Shown one piece after another: positions 37,144 to 45,622 of a stretch of 64,000 bases of DNA. Source of the DNA: Bacteroidetes bacterium HLUCCA01 (GTDB lineage Bacteria > Bacteroidota > Rhodothermia > Balneolales > HLUCCA01). The stretch lies in the NCBI GenBank assembly GCA_001314545.1, contig LIHN01000021.1:62001-126000 (forward strand), given 5' to 3'. Position numbers and translations under genes: made by a program. How positions within the stretch are numbered: position 1 is the first letter of the stretch; every line of letters begins with the position of its first letter. The notes under the pieces are model-generated. The model saw only the letters and a list, made by a program, of their open reading frames with translations, had not been told where the DNA came from and searched no databases.

Positions 37144-37672
37144 CAGTTGGGAATCAAGATGAAGTTATGGTCAAATGTACGATGGTGGTTAACTCGTACG
37201 AGCAGACATGACACCTGACTCATGAGTGTTGCCAAACTCTGGCAAGTGATCAAACTAGTGAGCATACCCAAAATCAGGTTACGTCAGGCAGCTCGTGATA
37301 AATATCTGTAAATATGAAGTACTATCCACCCACTTTTAGTGTGAGATATGTGCATGTTTCTGCAGGTATACCGATGTACATCCTATTTTCATTTAGTTCA
37401 CATGACGTTGAATCATAAAGAAATCCGATAGTGGAAAGTGATCAGGTCATTTTAAATGGTGAACGATGGAGTCGGCGGATTCCGGTCACGAGGTCAGGTA
37501 CCGGGTACTTTTTCCTACAGAAGTCGGGCGATTCAAACGTTGAATAACCAAGTCCCGGTTCATTTATAGTGCAAATTATTCACTATACACAAGGAATATG
37601 CACTTATGGAATAACGGGAACAATTAAGTTGCGAAAATAATACTTATTAACCATCTTGCTACTCAATAATGA
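37144..37672. other. AT-rich gap between the RND operon and the cassette array; possible integron left flank
   Basis: About 530 bp with no coding sequence recognised. It ends at the first cassette junction (GTTAGTG at 37673). An integrase gene and attI would be expected on this side of an intact integron. I see no integrase and no palindromic attC here, so the junction could be a relic of attI. Confidence 0.4.
37218..37245. promoter_or_regulatory. Twin palindromes ACTCATGAGT and TTGCCA-N5-TGGCAA upstream of the RND operon
   Basis: Two adjacent perfect palindromes (37218-37227 and 37229-37245) lie 75-100 bp upstream of the first permease ATG. The position suits a repressor operator. No regulator gene is adjacent. 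Confidence 0.35.
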
Positions 37673-37686
37673 GTTAGTGTGCTTTA

Positions 37687-38724
37687 TCATTTCCTTTCAT
37701 ATACTCTAATATTTCCTGCATGATCTAGTGAATTTATCAACAGAAGTTTTTCACCGACGAACCCGATATTGCGCGCATGTTCAGGTAACAAAAACTCACC
37801 AATAAATTCTCCCGTTTCCGCTTCAAACACCATCAGTTTTGAAGTATGTTTCATTTTCTCCAGCAATGCATCGAAGTTAAAAGTATATCTCATTTGCTCC
37901 AATCGTGAAATTGTCTCACCATGAAAATGCATAAATACAAAATCATTGTGATAATATATTCCACGACTTCCTTCAGGATGACTTCCAATACGAGGCATCA
38001 TATAACCCAAATTCTCAGAATCAGCAACCGGTAGATTAAATCCATTGGGTATATTCGAAATCCACTTGATACCATTTTCATCAAGCGCAATTATGAATGA
38101 AGCAAATTCATTGCTTAAGTATATGGCATTGTTAGAATTAGAAATGAACATCGCTTGTAACAAAGCAAAGTTTTTAAAATCATTTAATTCAGAATAGTCA
38201 TCCGTTGATATTTCAAATAGAATATCAGATTCGTTCACGTACTTTGAGTTAAACCGATAGCCTCGTATAAAACTTTCTCCATTATCGATTAAGATAAGTG
38301 TAGAATCATTTACTAAACCAGCTTGGTAGATTCTGTTGCTTAAAGCAGATCCACTTAGGTCGTATAAATACTCGAGATTTGAGCCATATTTTGTTAGTCT
38401 TTGATTTCCAGCGTCGAATAGTAGAATACTGTTATCTGAAAACTTTGTAACTCTTTTGTATTGCGTTGGGCTTACTTCACCTGGTCCCTGTCCAACTCTC
38501 AGGGACTTAATCGTATACCCCTCCACTATATCAATAAGCTTAATAGGTTCTTGTTTATCCGCCAAATCGTTCACTATGGCGTATGATTCATCAATCGTCC
38601 ACATATCATATGGATTATATACAACTTCTCGAATTTCGCTTACAAGCGAGTAGTTTAAATGGTACTCAGCGGTAGTCGTAACTGATACGACTACCACTAA
38701 GTATGTTAGTAGTTTAAATCGCAT
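37687..38724 (-). CDS. Six-bladed beta-propeller protein (exported)
   Basis: A 345-residue protein with a hydrophobic start (MRFKLLTYLVVVVSVTTTAEY) that could be a signal peptide or anchor; no lipobox Cys is present. The block GYTIKSLRVGQGPGEVSPTQY matches the RGxGPGEF signature of the six-bladed beta-propeller (NHL-like) family common in Bacteroidota. NSILLFDAGNQRLTKYGSN and later repeats fit propeller blades. It starts 12 bp after the stop of the Cys-rich peptide gene, so the two are co-transcribed. The pair makes up the first cassette, on the strand opposite to the array direction. Function unknown. Confidence 0.75.
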   Translation of the reverse strand: MRFKLLTYLVVVVSVTTTAEYHLNYSLVSEIREVVYNPYDMWTIDESYAIVNDLADKQEPIKLIDIVEGYTIKSLRVGQGPGEVSPTQYKRVTKFSDNSILLFDAGNQRLTKYGSNLEYLYDLSGSALSNRIYQAGLVNDSTLILIDNGESFIRGYRFNSKYVNESDILFEISTDDYSELNDFKNFALLQAMFISNSNNAIYLSNEFASFIIALDENGIKWISNIPNGFNLPVADSENLGYMMPRIGSHPEGSRGIYYHNDFVFMHFHGETISRLEQMRYTFNFDALLEKMKHTSKLMVFEAETGEFIGEFLLPEHARNIGFVGEKLLLINSLDHAGNIRVYERK

Positions 38725-38736
38725 TATGTGATTTAT

Positions 38737-38958
38737 CTAAGGTTGTATTATTGTCACGTCACCGCAGGAAGTACAATTTTGTCCACCTTTACATAGGCGT
38801 ATAGTTTCTCCGCGGCACTGGCCCAACCAGTTGATTCTCTCAGCACATGTACATGAAGCACAGTTTGCTTCAGTCGGTGTTGTGAAAACAAACCCAGTTG
38901 ACATAATCATTACAACTGATAAGCCAAGTAGTATTCGACGAAACATACTAGTATCCAT
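38737..38958 (-). CDS. Small secreted cysteine-rich peptide
   Basis: A 73-residue peptide with a purine-rich SD (AGAAGAA) before the ATG at 38958. A signal helix (about residues 7-30, ILLGLSVVMIMSTGFVFTTP) is followed by a 45-residue mature part with seven cysteines: NCASCTC, GQC, RLC, QNC and TSC. The size, the Cys-rich tail and the downstream six-bladed propeller recall the NVEALA-type peptides of Bacteroides, which are also encoded beside propeller proteins; the NVEALA motif itself is not present. Odd Cys number suggests either a metal site or a free thiol. Confidence 0.7.
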   Translation of the reverse strand: MDTSMFRRILLGLSVVMIMSTGFVFTTPTEANCASCTCAERINWLGQCRGETIRLCKGGQNCTSCGDVTIIQP

Positions 38959-39065
38959 AATTTCTTCTATTTATTATTGTATTTTATGGGGTTAAGACAT
39001 GCTGCACTATACTAATAAATTTAATAATTTGTTCAAAATAATAATTTTACTGCTATTTCGCGCAC

Positions 39066-39187
39066 ACTAACAATGGTTTCAAGCGGTCTCGCCTACTAGG
39101 TTTTGATGGGCTTGGGAGTTTGCTTAAAAGAACAAAGTCTTTAACTTAATGCAATAGGCTCGCCGCTTAAACCAAAGGCCGTTATGT
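39066..39187 (+). repeat. attC site 1
   Basis: R'' CACTAAC (39066-39072) and R' GTTATGT (39181-39187) flank an imperfect palindrome: GGTTTCAAGCGG near the left end pairs with CCGCTTAAACC near the right. R'' plus its 5' bases (GCACACTAAC) is the reverse complement of GTTAGTGTGC at 37673, the start of the first cassette. Confidence 0.85.
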
Positions 39188-39251
39188 TGCAGTCTAATTA
39201 ACTAGATTGAAACAGTTAACATTTGAAGATGAAACGCAATATATAATACAT

Positions 39252-39800
39252 ATGAACTCAAAAAAATATCTTTGCAAATTGATCTCTATTTTTATTGTTT
39301 TTTTGATGGTTCAACCATTAAAGGCTCAGGGTTTAACCGATGAACGAACTGGAACACAAACCTGGTTGAAATTGGGTATCGGCCATTCCGGGGCAGAAAA
39401 TTTCAGGGGTGTTACCGGGATTGTCAGCGCTCACTATTTTTCAGCGTATGGTGTTATTGGTCTGCGTTATATCGTCTCTGACCGAGCAGGTGTTGACCCC
39501 GGCGTACCCCAAGTAAACAGAATTACAGGAATGAATGAAGTGAGTATGAATTGGGGATATTCTTCAAACGTATCCATTCTATCGCTATCTGCCTCGGCGG
39601 GTCTCGGAAGCCTTTGGTGGCATGAACAGGTAGCAGGTGATCAGGAAAGACTGGTGGTAATATCCGTTCCGTTGGAAGCTCAAATTCTGATAAAAACGGG
39701 TCGTTTTTTGGGTATAGGAGCTATGCTATCAACAAGTTTGAACAAAAAAACTACAATTACAAGCGGAATGCTGGTACTACAGATAGGAAATTTTAAATGA
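39252..39800 (+). CDS. Small exported beta-barrel-like protein
   Basis: A 182-residue protein from the ATG at 39252, with signal peptide ending MVQPLKAQG. The mature part alternates polar and hydrophobic residues in short strands (WLKLGIGHSG, AHYFSAYGVIGLRYIVSD, VSILSLSASAGLGSLWW, LGIGAMLSTSLNKKTTI). This suggests an eight-strand outer-membrane barrel or similar porin-like fold. It is the first gene of the 4.5-kb cassette, upstream of the subtilase. Family not recognised. Confidence 0.65.
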   Translation: MNSKKYLCKLISIFIVFLMVQPLKAQGLTDERTGTQTWLKLGIGHSGAENFRGVTGIVSAHYFSAYGVIGLRYIVSDRAGVDPGVPQVNRITGMNEVSMNWGYSSNVSILSLSASAGLGSLWWHEQVAGDQERLVVISVPLEAQILIKTGRFLGIGAMLSTSLNKKTTITSGMLVLQIGNFK

Positions 39801-39831
39801 CAAAAAATTAAATGAATAAATTTTAAAAACG

Positions 39832-39858
39832 GGAGGAGGCCATGCAGAGGCCTCCTCC
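39832..39858 (+). terminator. Strong GC hairpin (GGAGGAGGCC / GGCCTCCTCC) after the barrel gene
   Basis: Perfect 10-bp arms with a 7-base loop lie 32 bp after the stop. No T-run follows, so it may act as a weak terminator, an mRNA stabiliser or a processing site between the two cassette genes. Confidence 0.5.
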
Positions 39859-39931
39859 CTCGAACGCCGTATTCCCGAAGGGAATGCTCTAACTAACGAT
39901 CAGAACCATAACCTCTTACAGGAGATACAAC

Positions 39932-39976
39932 ATGAAAACAAAGCAAAATACCGAAAAACAACGTAGATATATATAA
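39932..39976 (+). CDS. Short leader frame with strong SD, out of frame with the subtilase
   Basis: AGGAG stands 8 bases before the ATG at 39932. The frame encodes 14 residues (MKTKQNTEKQRRYI) and ends at TAA 39974-39976 inside an (AT)4A tract (39967-39975). Losing one AT pair would join it in frame to the subtilase and give MKTKQNTEKQRRYIILRANM, a good basic n-region for the following signal helix. The subtilase's own ATG at 39991 has no SD. Confidence 0.6.
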   Translation: MKTKQNTEKQRRYI

Positions 39977-39990
39977 TTCTGCGTGCCAAC

Positions 39991-42900
39991 ATGGGACTGC
40001 TTGCGACCTCTCTTGTGCTCATTTCCGGTATCGCAATGGCTCAGACCAAAGCGGATACCCCTGTGCCAGGCGTAATCAACATCAAGTTTAAGCAGGAAAC
40101 ACTGCAGGTAAACAGGCAAGATATCTATCCTGAGGAAATAGAGATATTCGAATTAAGAGCGTTACTGTCCGGGCACGGGTTCGCCCGGGGAGAAAAAATA
40201 TTCCGGCATTTCGAAGCAAGAGATACCCTGACAACTTCAAGAATAAACGGAGAGCCTGTCATCCTGCTTGATCTGTCTCGCTGGTATACCATCTGGGTTG
40301 CCGATACGGTTAACACCCTCCGTTTTGCCGAACAATTGATGGAATTGCCAGGTGTGGAAGCGGCCTCACCGGAATTCCTGATGTATCCGCAGCAAGTTTT
40401 TCCTAATGACCCCCGTTTTCAATCAAATAATCAGTGGGGGCTGTATAACTGGGCCAATCCCGGAAAAGATATTCATGCTCCACAGGCTTGGGAGATGAAT
40501 ACCGGAAGAAGTGATGTGATTATTGCCGTAATTGATGGCGGGGTCGATTACACCCACTCGGATCTGGATCCGGGCAACCGCAGCCGGATCATCCAGGGGT
40601 ATGATGTAGCCGATAACGATTCCAACCCAATGGACGACATCCCTTCACAGTATGGATTCGCCAATCATGGGACAGCTGTAGCCGGTATTATTGGTGCGAT
40701 TACAGACAATAACCAGCAAGTAGCCGGAGTCATGTGGGATGCAAAAATTATGCCTGTGAAGGTCGCTCACACCAGTTCGCCTTGGTGGGATCCGTTTGGC
40801 TGGTCCATGGGAGGTGCCCCTCACAGCAAAGTAGCTGCAGGGGTGGATTGGGCAAGACAAAATGGAGCCAATATCATTAACCTGAGCTTAGGCGGACAAG
40901 GTGTTTCGGGAAACTGGTACAGCACATTTATCAATAATCCTGTCACCCAGGCAACCTATAATGCATATCTTAGTGGTATTTTAGTAGTAGCAGCTATGGG
41001 CAATGACGGAAATCAAACCGTGAATTACCCGGCCGGGTTTCCCTGGACAATAGCTGTTGGAGCCTCCAGTCAATCAGACTTTAAAGCTTCTTTCTCTAAT
41101 TCAGGAAGCCACATTGATGTTGTAGCCCCGGGAGTCAGTTATTATTCCACCTATAGAAACAATCAGGATGGTTCGTTCAGTGGCACTTCGGCAGCGGCTC
41201 CTGTCGTTTCGGGGGTAGCAGGCCTGATCCTCTCGCAAAGCAGAGATTTGGGCTTGAACCTGACCCATGATGACATTCGAAATACTATTCGAGTGACAGC
41301 GGATAAAGTCAGTGGAATGGGTGCTCATAATTTTACTAATGACTACGGCTATGGACGCGTCAATGCTTACGAAGCTTTAAAATTGATCAGCCCACCTAAT
41401 ATCGTAGAACACGGCACTGCGTATGGAGGCAGTTCGACATTGTTTTGGAACAACCATACCCATACATTTTACCGGGGGATGGGGACTCTGGCAACAGGTG
41501 TCTACTACGGTGTCAGAACGTATAAAATTACCGGCTTTACGAGTTTTTCCAATTATTTTGATGAACCACCTGTAGTTTGGATCCGGGATCAAACTACAAA
41601 AGGTTGGAGTGGCGCAAATCCAAATATGCAAGTGCCATGGGTAAATATCACCAGTGTAACTAAGTCTGGGTTTTATTATGAAACATTTGTTTACTGGATT
41701 GGAACCAATTCTGCGGGACAATCAATCAATACCTATTATCCGGCTTCTCCGTCAAATGCAAGAATTGATTACACCGCTGTTGGTAAGCTTTCTGGTGATG
41801 TTTGGAGTGGTAATATGAATATTACTTCCACTTACACTGTAGAGGCAACTGATCTATTAACTATCACCCCTGGATCCTCCATAACGTTTACTAACAATTC
41901 AGACTTCATTGTAAATGGAGAGTTGATAGCTAATGGAGTTACTTTTGATTTTGTTACTCCATCCAATAACGGTATTAAATTCAATTCTGGTTCTTCCGGT
42001 ACTATTTCTTACTCTACCATTAAGAATGCGACGACCGGCATTTGGGCGACCGGTTCCAGCACCTCAATTAATATACATGACAATGTGATTTCCGACAACG
42101 GGACCGGCGTTCATCTGACATCCACTGGTACGAATGTCCTGATTACAGATAACGTAATTGAAGATAATACGATTGGAATGTGGTTGTACCAGTCCAATGC
42201 TTCCGTTTCTGGAAATATCATTGAGAATAATACCTATGGGATGAACGCCGACTATGTGTCTACTACGGCAGAACACGACGGGAACAAAGTCCGCTACAAT
42301 ACGGCGCGCGGTCTGTTTCTAAATTCCTCTAACCTGTGGGTTACCACCAGTGTGTTTGCGGGAAACGGCGGCAATCAGGTGCTGATCAATGACGGCTGGC
42401 CAAGCTTTGCCGAATCCCCGGGATTCGAAGGGTATAACGTAATCGCCTATGGTGCTGGTCCGATGCTCAAGGCACAAAACGGGGCATACGTATTTATGGG
42501 TTATTCCGCCGATGGCGGATACAATAGTTTCTACGAAACCGACATGCCCCATATCCGGGCGGAAAACAACTCCGGCGTGTGGGCAGACAGAAACTACTGG
42601 GAAGGTGGACCGGGCAACTCCATGGACGGTACATCCTGGGTGACCTCGAATAATACACTTAGCACCGACCCGAATCCACCTTACTACCAGAAAATGATTG
42701 CTGGCAATAGTACTTCCAATAGGTACGATGACACCGATAATCATACTCGCGTCCCTGAAGAACTTTTGACGGCAATGCGTGTGAGCATGGGCGGTGAGAT
42801 AGAACAGGGTTTATCAGTTTTAAAAAGCTACATTGAAAATGATCGTCAATCTTCGTTTGCTCCATTAGCTTTGATTGGTTACAACGCCCTCGTACACAGA

Positions 42901-43581
42901 CAAATGCAGGGCTTGGCTTCTGAGGGGCCGCGTCAAACATTGCAAGCCGAATTGACGGCGTATCTACATTCTCAGTCCACAACCGGCCAATCGGATCCCC
43001 TCTGGCCCTATGCGGTGCGTTTGCTGGCAAATAACGCCATGCTTGAATCAGATTATGAAATTGGCCGGAATCACTTGCTTTCGTTGGCCGAATTTTCATC
43101 GTACGATTCTGTTCATAATCTACTGGCACAGTATAATCTGTTTACCTACTACCTCGAAGTGGAGCAAAATTTCGAGAAGGCAACCTCATATTTAAGTCAA
43201 TTGTTAAGAAATCACCCCGATGATGAATTGACCCAAACAGCGCAAGTACTTGCTGGTATTTACCTTAATAGTGTGCCCGATCCTATTGCTGAGCAGCATG
43301 GCAAAGAGAAACAAATTTCCGACATTGTCCAGGTTGGAGCTTATCCCAATCCATTCAACCCGAATGCGGTAATCCGGTACAGCATCCCGGAAGATGGTCA
43401 GGTAAGGCTTGCCGTATTTGATGTTTTGGGGCGACAAGTGTCAGAGCTTGTCAATGGTTCGGTTCGAGCGGGTGTCCATGAAGTGGCCTTTAACGGCGCA
43501 AATCTGGCATCGGGAATTTACGTGTATAGGCTACAGGTCAGTGGTCAGATTATCACTGGCAAAATGATGCTACTGAAATAA
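39991..43581 (+). CDS. Subtilisin-family (S8) protease with beta-helix region and T9SS sorting domain
   Basis: A 1196-residue secreted protease. After a signal helix (GLLATSLVLISGIAMAQ) and a propeptide-like region come the catalytic triad: Asp182 (AVIDGGVDY), His226 (NHGTAVAG) and Ser400 (SGTSAAAP). Residues about 620-800 hold right-handed beta-helix-type repeats (NVIEDNTIGMWLYQSNASV, GNIIENNTYGM). The C-terminus is a T9SS type A domain (AYPNPFNPNAVIRY...FDVLGRQV...GIYVYRLQV). Translation may begin at 39932 through the AT tract, or at 39991 by reinitiation 14 bases after the leader stop. It fills most of a 4.5-kb integron cassette, very large for one. Substrate unknown. Confidence 0.9.
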   Translation: MGLLATSLVLISGIAMAQTKADTPVPGVINIKFKQETLQVNRQDIYPEEIEIFELRALLSGHGFARGEKIFRHFEARDTLTTSRINGEPVILLDLSRWYTIWVADTVNTLRFAEQLMELPGVEAASPEFLMYPQQVFPNDPRFQSNNQWGLYNWANPGKDIHAPQAWEMNTGRSDVIIAVIDGGVDYTHSDLDPGNRSRIIQGYDVADNDSNPMDDIPSQYGFANHGTAVAGIIGAITDNNQQVAGVMWDAKIMPVKVAHTSSPWWDPFGWSMGGAPHSKVAAGVDWARQNGANIINLSLGGQGVSGNWYSTFINNPVTQATYNAYLSGILVVAAMGNDGNQTVNYPAGFPWTIAVGASSQSDFKASFSNSGSHIDVVAPGVSYYSTYRNNQDGSFSGTSAAAPVVSGVAGLILSQSRDLGLNLTHDDIRNTIRVTADKVSGMGAHNFTNDYGYGRVNAYEALKLISPPNIVEHGTAYGGSSTLFWNNHTHTFYRGMGTLATGVYYGVRTYKITGFTSFSNYFDEPPVVWIRDQTTKGWSGANPNMQVPWVNITSVTKSGFYYETFVYWIGTNSAGQSINTYYPASPSNARIDYTAVGKLSGDVWSGNMNITSTYTVEATDLLTITPGSSITFTNNSDFIVNGELIANGVTFDFVTPSNNGIKFNSGSSGTISYSTIKNATTGIWATGSSTSINIHDNVISDNGTGVHLTSTGTNVLITDNVIEDNTIGMWLYQSNASVSGNIIENNTYGMNADYVSTTAEHDGNKVRYNTARGLFLNSSNLWVTTSVFAGNGGNQVLINDGWPSFAESPGFEGYNVIAYGAGPMLKAQNGAYVFMGYSADGGYNSFYETDMPHIRAENNSGVWADRNYWEGGPGNSMDGTSWVTSNNTLSTDPNPPYYQKMIAGNSTSNRYDDTDNHTRVPEELLTAMRVSMGGEIEQGLSVLKSYIENDRQSSFAPLALIGYNALVHRQMQGLASEGPRQTLQAELTAYLHSQSTTGQSDPLWPYAVRLLANNAMLESDYEIGRNHLLSLAEFSSYDSVHNLLAQYNLFTYYLEVEQNFEKATSYLSQLLRNHPDDELTQTAQVLAGIYLNSVPDPIAEQHGKEKQISDIVQVGAYPNPFNPNAVIRYSIPEDGQVRLAVFDVLGRQVSELVNGSVRAGVHEVAFNGANLASGIYVYRLQVSGQIITGKMMLLK

Positions 43582-43616
43582 GTCGGATAAAAATTCATAA
43601 ACAGGTCTAAACTGCA

Positions 43617-43706
43617 ACATAACAACGGTTTCGTGCGGACAGGTGCTGAGTTACAAGCCTTAGTAGAACTTTTAGCCCCTGCCGCACAAACCGAAAGGCG
43701 TTATGT
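43617..43706 (+). repeat. attC site 2
   Basis: R'' ACATAAC (43617-43623) and R' GTTATGT (43700-43706). Left arm CGGTTTCGTGCGGACAGG pairs imperfectly with right arm CCTGCCGCACAAACCG. The bases through R'' (CTGCAACATAAC) are the reverse complement of GTTATGTTGCAG at 39181, which starts this cassette. Confidence 0.9.
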
Positions 43707-43731
43707 TGCATATAGGAATCCGTCCGTAAAC

Positions 43732-44715
43732 ATGAATTCAGCAAAGATTATTTTATTTTACGTGATCATTAGTATGACTCTGCTTGGTTGCAATAGCTCT
43801 GGTATTATACCATCTGATGCAGAGGACTTGAACTCTGGCTGGCACGAGACAAGTATTGAACATGGAGATATGAGTCGTGTGTTTCGTTTTTATATTCCTG
43901 AGTCTATATCAGAAAATGCGGAAGTAGTTATTCTGCTTCATGGCGGAACACAAAGCATGGACAAGCTTTTTCGTCCCAATGCCGGAGGAACGCAGGAGTG
44001 GCAGCAAATTGCAGAAGAGGAAGGATTTTTGTTGATGGTGCCCAATGGTACCAATAACAACACCGGTTCACCGACAGGAGATAATCAGAGCTGGAATGAT
44101 TGTCGGCCCCAAACCCAGGGCAATCCGGATGCCGATGATGCCGGGTTCATCGTTTCGATGCTGGATTGGGCTGCCGGCCGGTTTGCGCATGAATCAATTA
44201 CACTTAATTTGAATCGAGTGTTTGCAACAGGTGCATCAAATGGTGGGATGATGACGTACAGGCTGGCAACAGAATATCCTGACAAATTTATTGCGGGCGG
44301 TGCATTTATCGCGAACCTGCCTGACCCTACAGAATGCGCGGAAGCAACTACACCTGTACCTATGATCATCGTTAACGGAACTGAAGATCCGTTCATGCTA
44401 TATGAGGGAGGCAGCATTATAGGTGGCCGAGGCGAGGTATTATCATCTGAATCGACCCGGGACTACTGGATTGAAGTCAACCAGGCAGATTCATCAAATC
44501 CAATAATCACCGAGTTTGAAGATCTTGACCCTGATGATGGTAGCGTTGTCATATGTGAATATTACTCATCGGCTTCAGACGGTGCGGATGTCCATTACTG
44601 CAAAGTCGATGGTGGCGGACATACTATGCCATCAATTAACCATCCAACCATTGGCAGGCAGAATCGTGATGTGGAAGGTGCTCGGTTGGTTTGGGAGTTT
44701 TTCGCTAAACAATGA
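43732..44715 (+). CDS. PHB-depolymerase-family (LpqC-like) alpha/beta-hydrolase lipoprotein
   Basis: A 327-residue lipoprotein from the ATG at 43732 (lipobox SMTLLGC). It has the esterase blocks of the poly(3-hydroxybutyrate) depolymerase/feruloyl-esterase family: oxyanion loop VVILLHGGTQS, nucleophile Ser169 in TGASNGGMM, the acid region VNGTEDPF and the catalytic His in GGGHTMP. This group covers cell-surface esterases acting on polyesters or feruloyl or acetyl esters. It is the only gene of its cassette and starts 25 bp after attC 2. Confidence 0.85.
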   Translation: MNSAKIILFYVIISMTLLGCNSSGIIPSDAEDLNSGWHETSIEHGDMSRVFRFYIPESISENAEVVILLHGGTQSMDKLFRPNAGGTQEWQQIAEEEGFLLMVPNGTNNNTGSPTGDNQSWNDCRPQTQGNPDADDAGFIVSMLDWAAGRFAHESITLNLNRVFATGASNGGMMTYRLATEYPDKFIAGGAFIANLPDPTECAEATTPVPMIIVNGTEDPFMLYEGGSIIGGRGEVLSSESTRDYWIEVNQADSSNPIITEFEDLDPDDGSVVICEYYSSASDGADVHYCKVDGGGHTMPSINHPTIGRQNRDVEGARLVWEFFAKQ

Positions 44716-44726
44716 ATACCGGTGCA

Positions 44727-44817
44727 ACATAACAATGCAAATCAAGCGGACGCGTTAGTGTTTAGTTTCTTACATTCAAGGACTTAGCCGCGCCGCTTAT
44801 TTGCCAGACCGTTATAT
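44727..44817 (+). repeat. attC site 3
   Basis: R'' ACATAAC (44727-44733) and R' GTTATAT (44811-44817). GCAAATCAAGCGGACGCG pairs imperfectly with CGCGCCGCTTATTTGC. TGCAACATAAC is the reverse complement of GTTATGTTGCA at 43700, the start of this cassette. Confidence 0.9.
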
Positions 44818-44831
44818 TTCTCTGAATCAAC

Positions 44832-45227
44832 ATGCACAAATTTCTGAGTAAATTATACAAAGTTGTTGGTGTTGAGCTCGGTGATATTTCCAGGAATTTC
44901 GAATTCTTGGAAATCAAAACACTTCATGCTCTAAATAATTCTGATCCCAGAGCGAACAAAGCTGGAGTTTATATTCACTACACAGACGAGCATCAAGTCA
45001 TTAAGGTTGGCAAGCATAACACCAATGCCAGAGTTCGTGCTTTGCAGCACATTCGAGATAATACCAAGAACGATGTGGTTCAAATGTACTCACTCGCAAG
45101 TAATCCAGAGGCGTTGATTTTTTTCATTGTACTAACAGATACGTCTAAAATTCATTGGGTCCTGGCATTAGAAAATTACTTGGAAAAACACCTTAATCCC
45201 ACGATTCGCTCCAAGAGATCCGGGTAA
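44832..45227 (+). CDS. GIY-YIG-like domain protein
   Basis: A 131-residue protein starting 14 bp after attC 3. The block AGVYIHYTDEHQVIKVGKHN followed by NARVRALQHIRDNT resembles the VYI...KVGK variant of the GIY-YIG nuclease core. WVLALENYLEKHLNP supplies the Glu of the metal site. GIY-YIG domains cut DNA in repair, restriction or homing. Small members are frequent in integron arrays. Activity is not established; the first motif lacks a literal GIY. Confidence 0.65.
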   Translation: MHKFLSKLYKVVGVELGDISRNFEFLEIKTLHALNNSDPRANKAGVYIHYTDEHQVIKVGKHNTNARVRALQHIRDNTKNDVVQMYSLASNPEALIFFIVLTDTSKIHWVLALENYLEKHLNPTIRSKRSG

Positions 45228-45275
45228 GGTGATTGCTGGGCTTGATAGATGTTCGCATTTATGCTAACTTATTAA

Positions 45276-45578
45276 ATGCGGAAAATAAACTTCTATCACA
45301 GCGAAAATGGAAAATGCCCGGTGCAATCTTTCTTAGAAAGTCTTCCAGATAAGACGTCAAAGAAGATAGCGTGGGTGTTGAGAACAGTAAGAGAAGTTAA
45401 TCCGGTTCCCGCTCAATACCTTAAAAAGCTGACCAATACTGACGATATTTGGGAAATAAGGGCTACTTTGGGTTCGAATACGTTCCGGCTATTATGTTTT
45501 TTCGACGGTAGTGAACTCATAGTCGCGACCAATGGATTTGCAAAAAAAGACCAACAAAGTACCTCAACAGGAAATTAA
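45276..45578 (+). CDS. HigB/RelE-like toxin, C-terminus shifted at an A7 tract
   Basis: A 100-residue mRNA-interferase-type toxin: YHSENGKCPVQSFLESLPDK, then WEIRATLGSNTFRLLCFF and VATNGFAKK, as in the phage Gp49-like RelE/HigB group. At 45542-45548 an A7 run shifts the reading frame to DQQSTSTGN-stop. With six A residues it would continue KKTNKVPQQEIKLAEERK and on to a TGA at 45628-45630. That gives the usual HigB ending and overlaps the antitoxin ATG at 45623. So the present form is a frameshift mutant, a slippage site or a sequence error. The antitoxin gene follows directly. Confidence 0.8.
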   Translation: MRKINFYHSENGKCPVQSFLESLPDKTSKKIAWVLRTVREVNPVPAQYLKKLTNTDDIWEIRATLGSNTFRLLCFFDGSELIVATNGFAKKDQQSTSTGN

Positions 45579-45622
45579 ACTTGCCGAAGAACGAAAACGC
45601 GATTATTTCAGGAGGAAAGATC

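Noticed and set aside
39801-39931. An attC between the barrel-like gene and the subtilase
   Set aside because: The region has a perfect GC hairpin but no RYYYAAC/GTTRRRY pair with complementary ends, so both genes are placed in one cassette.
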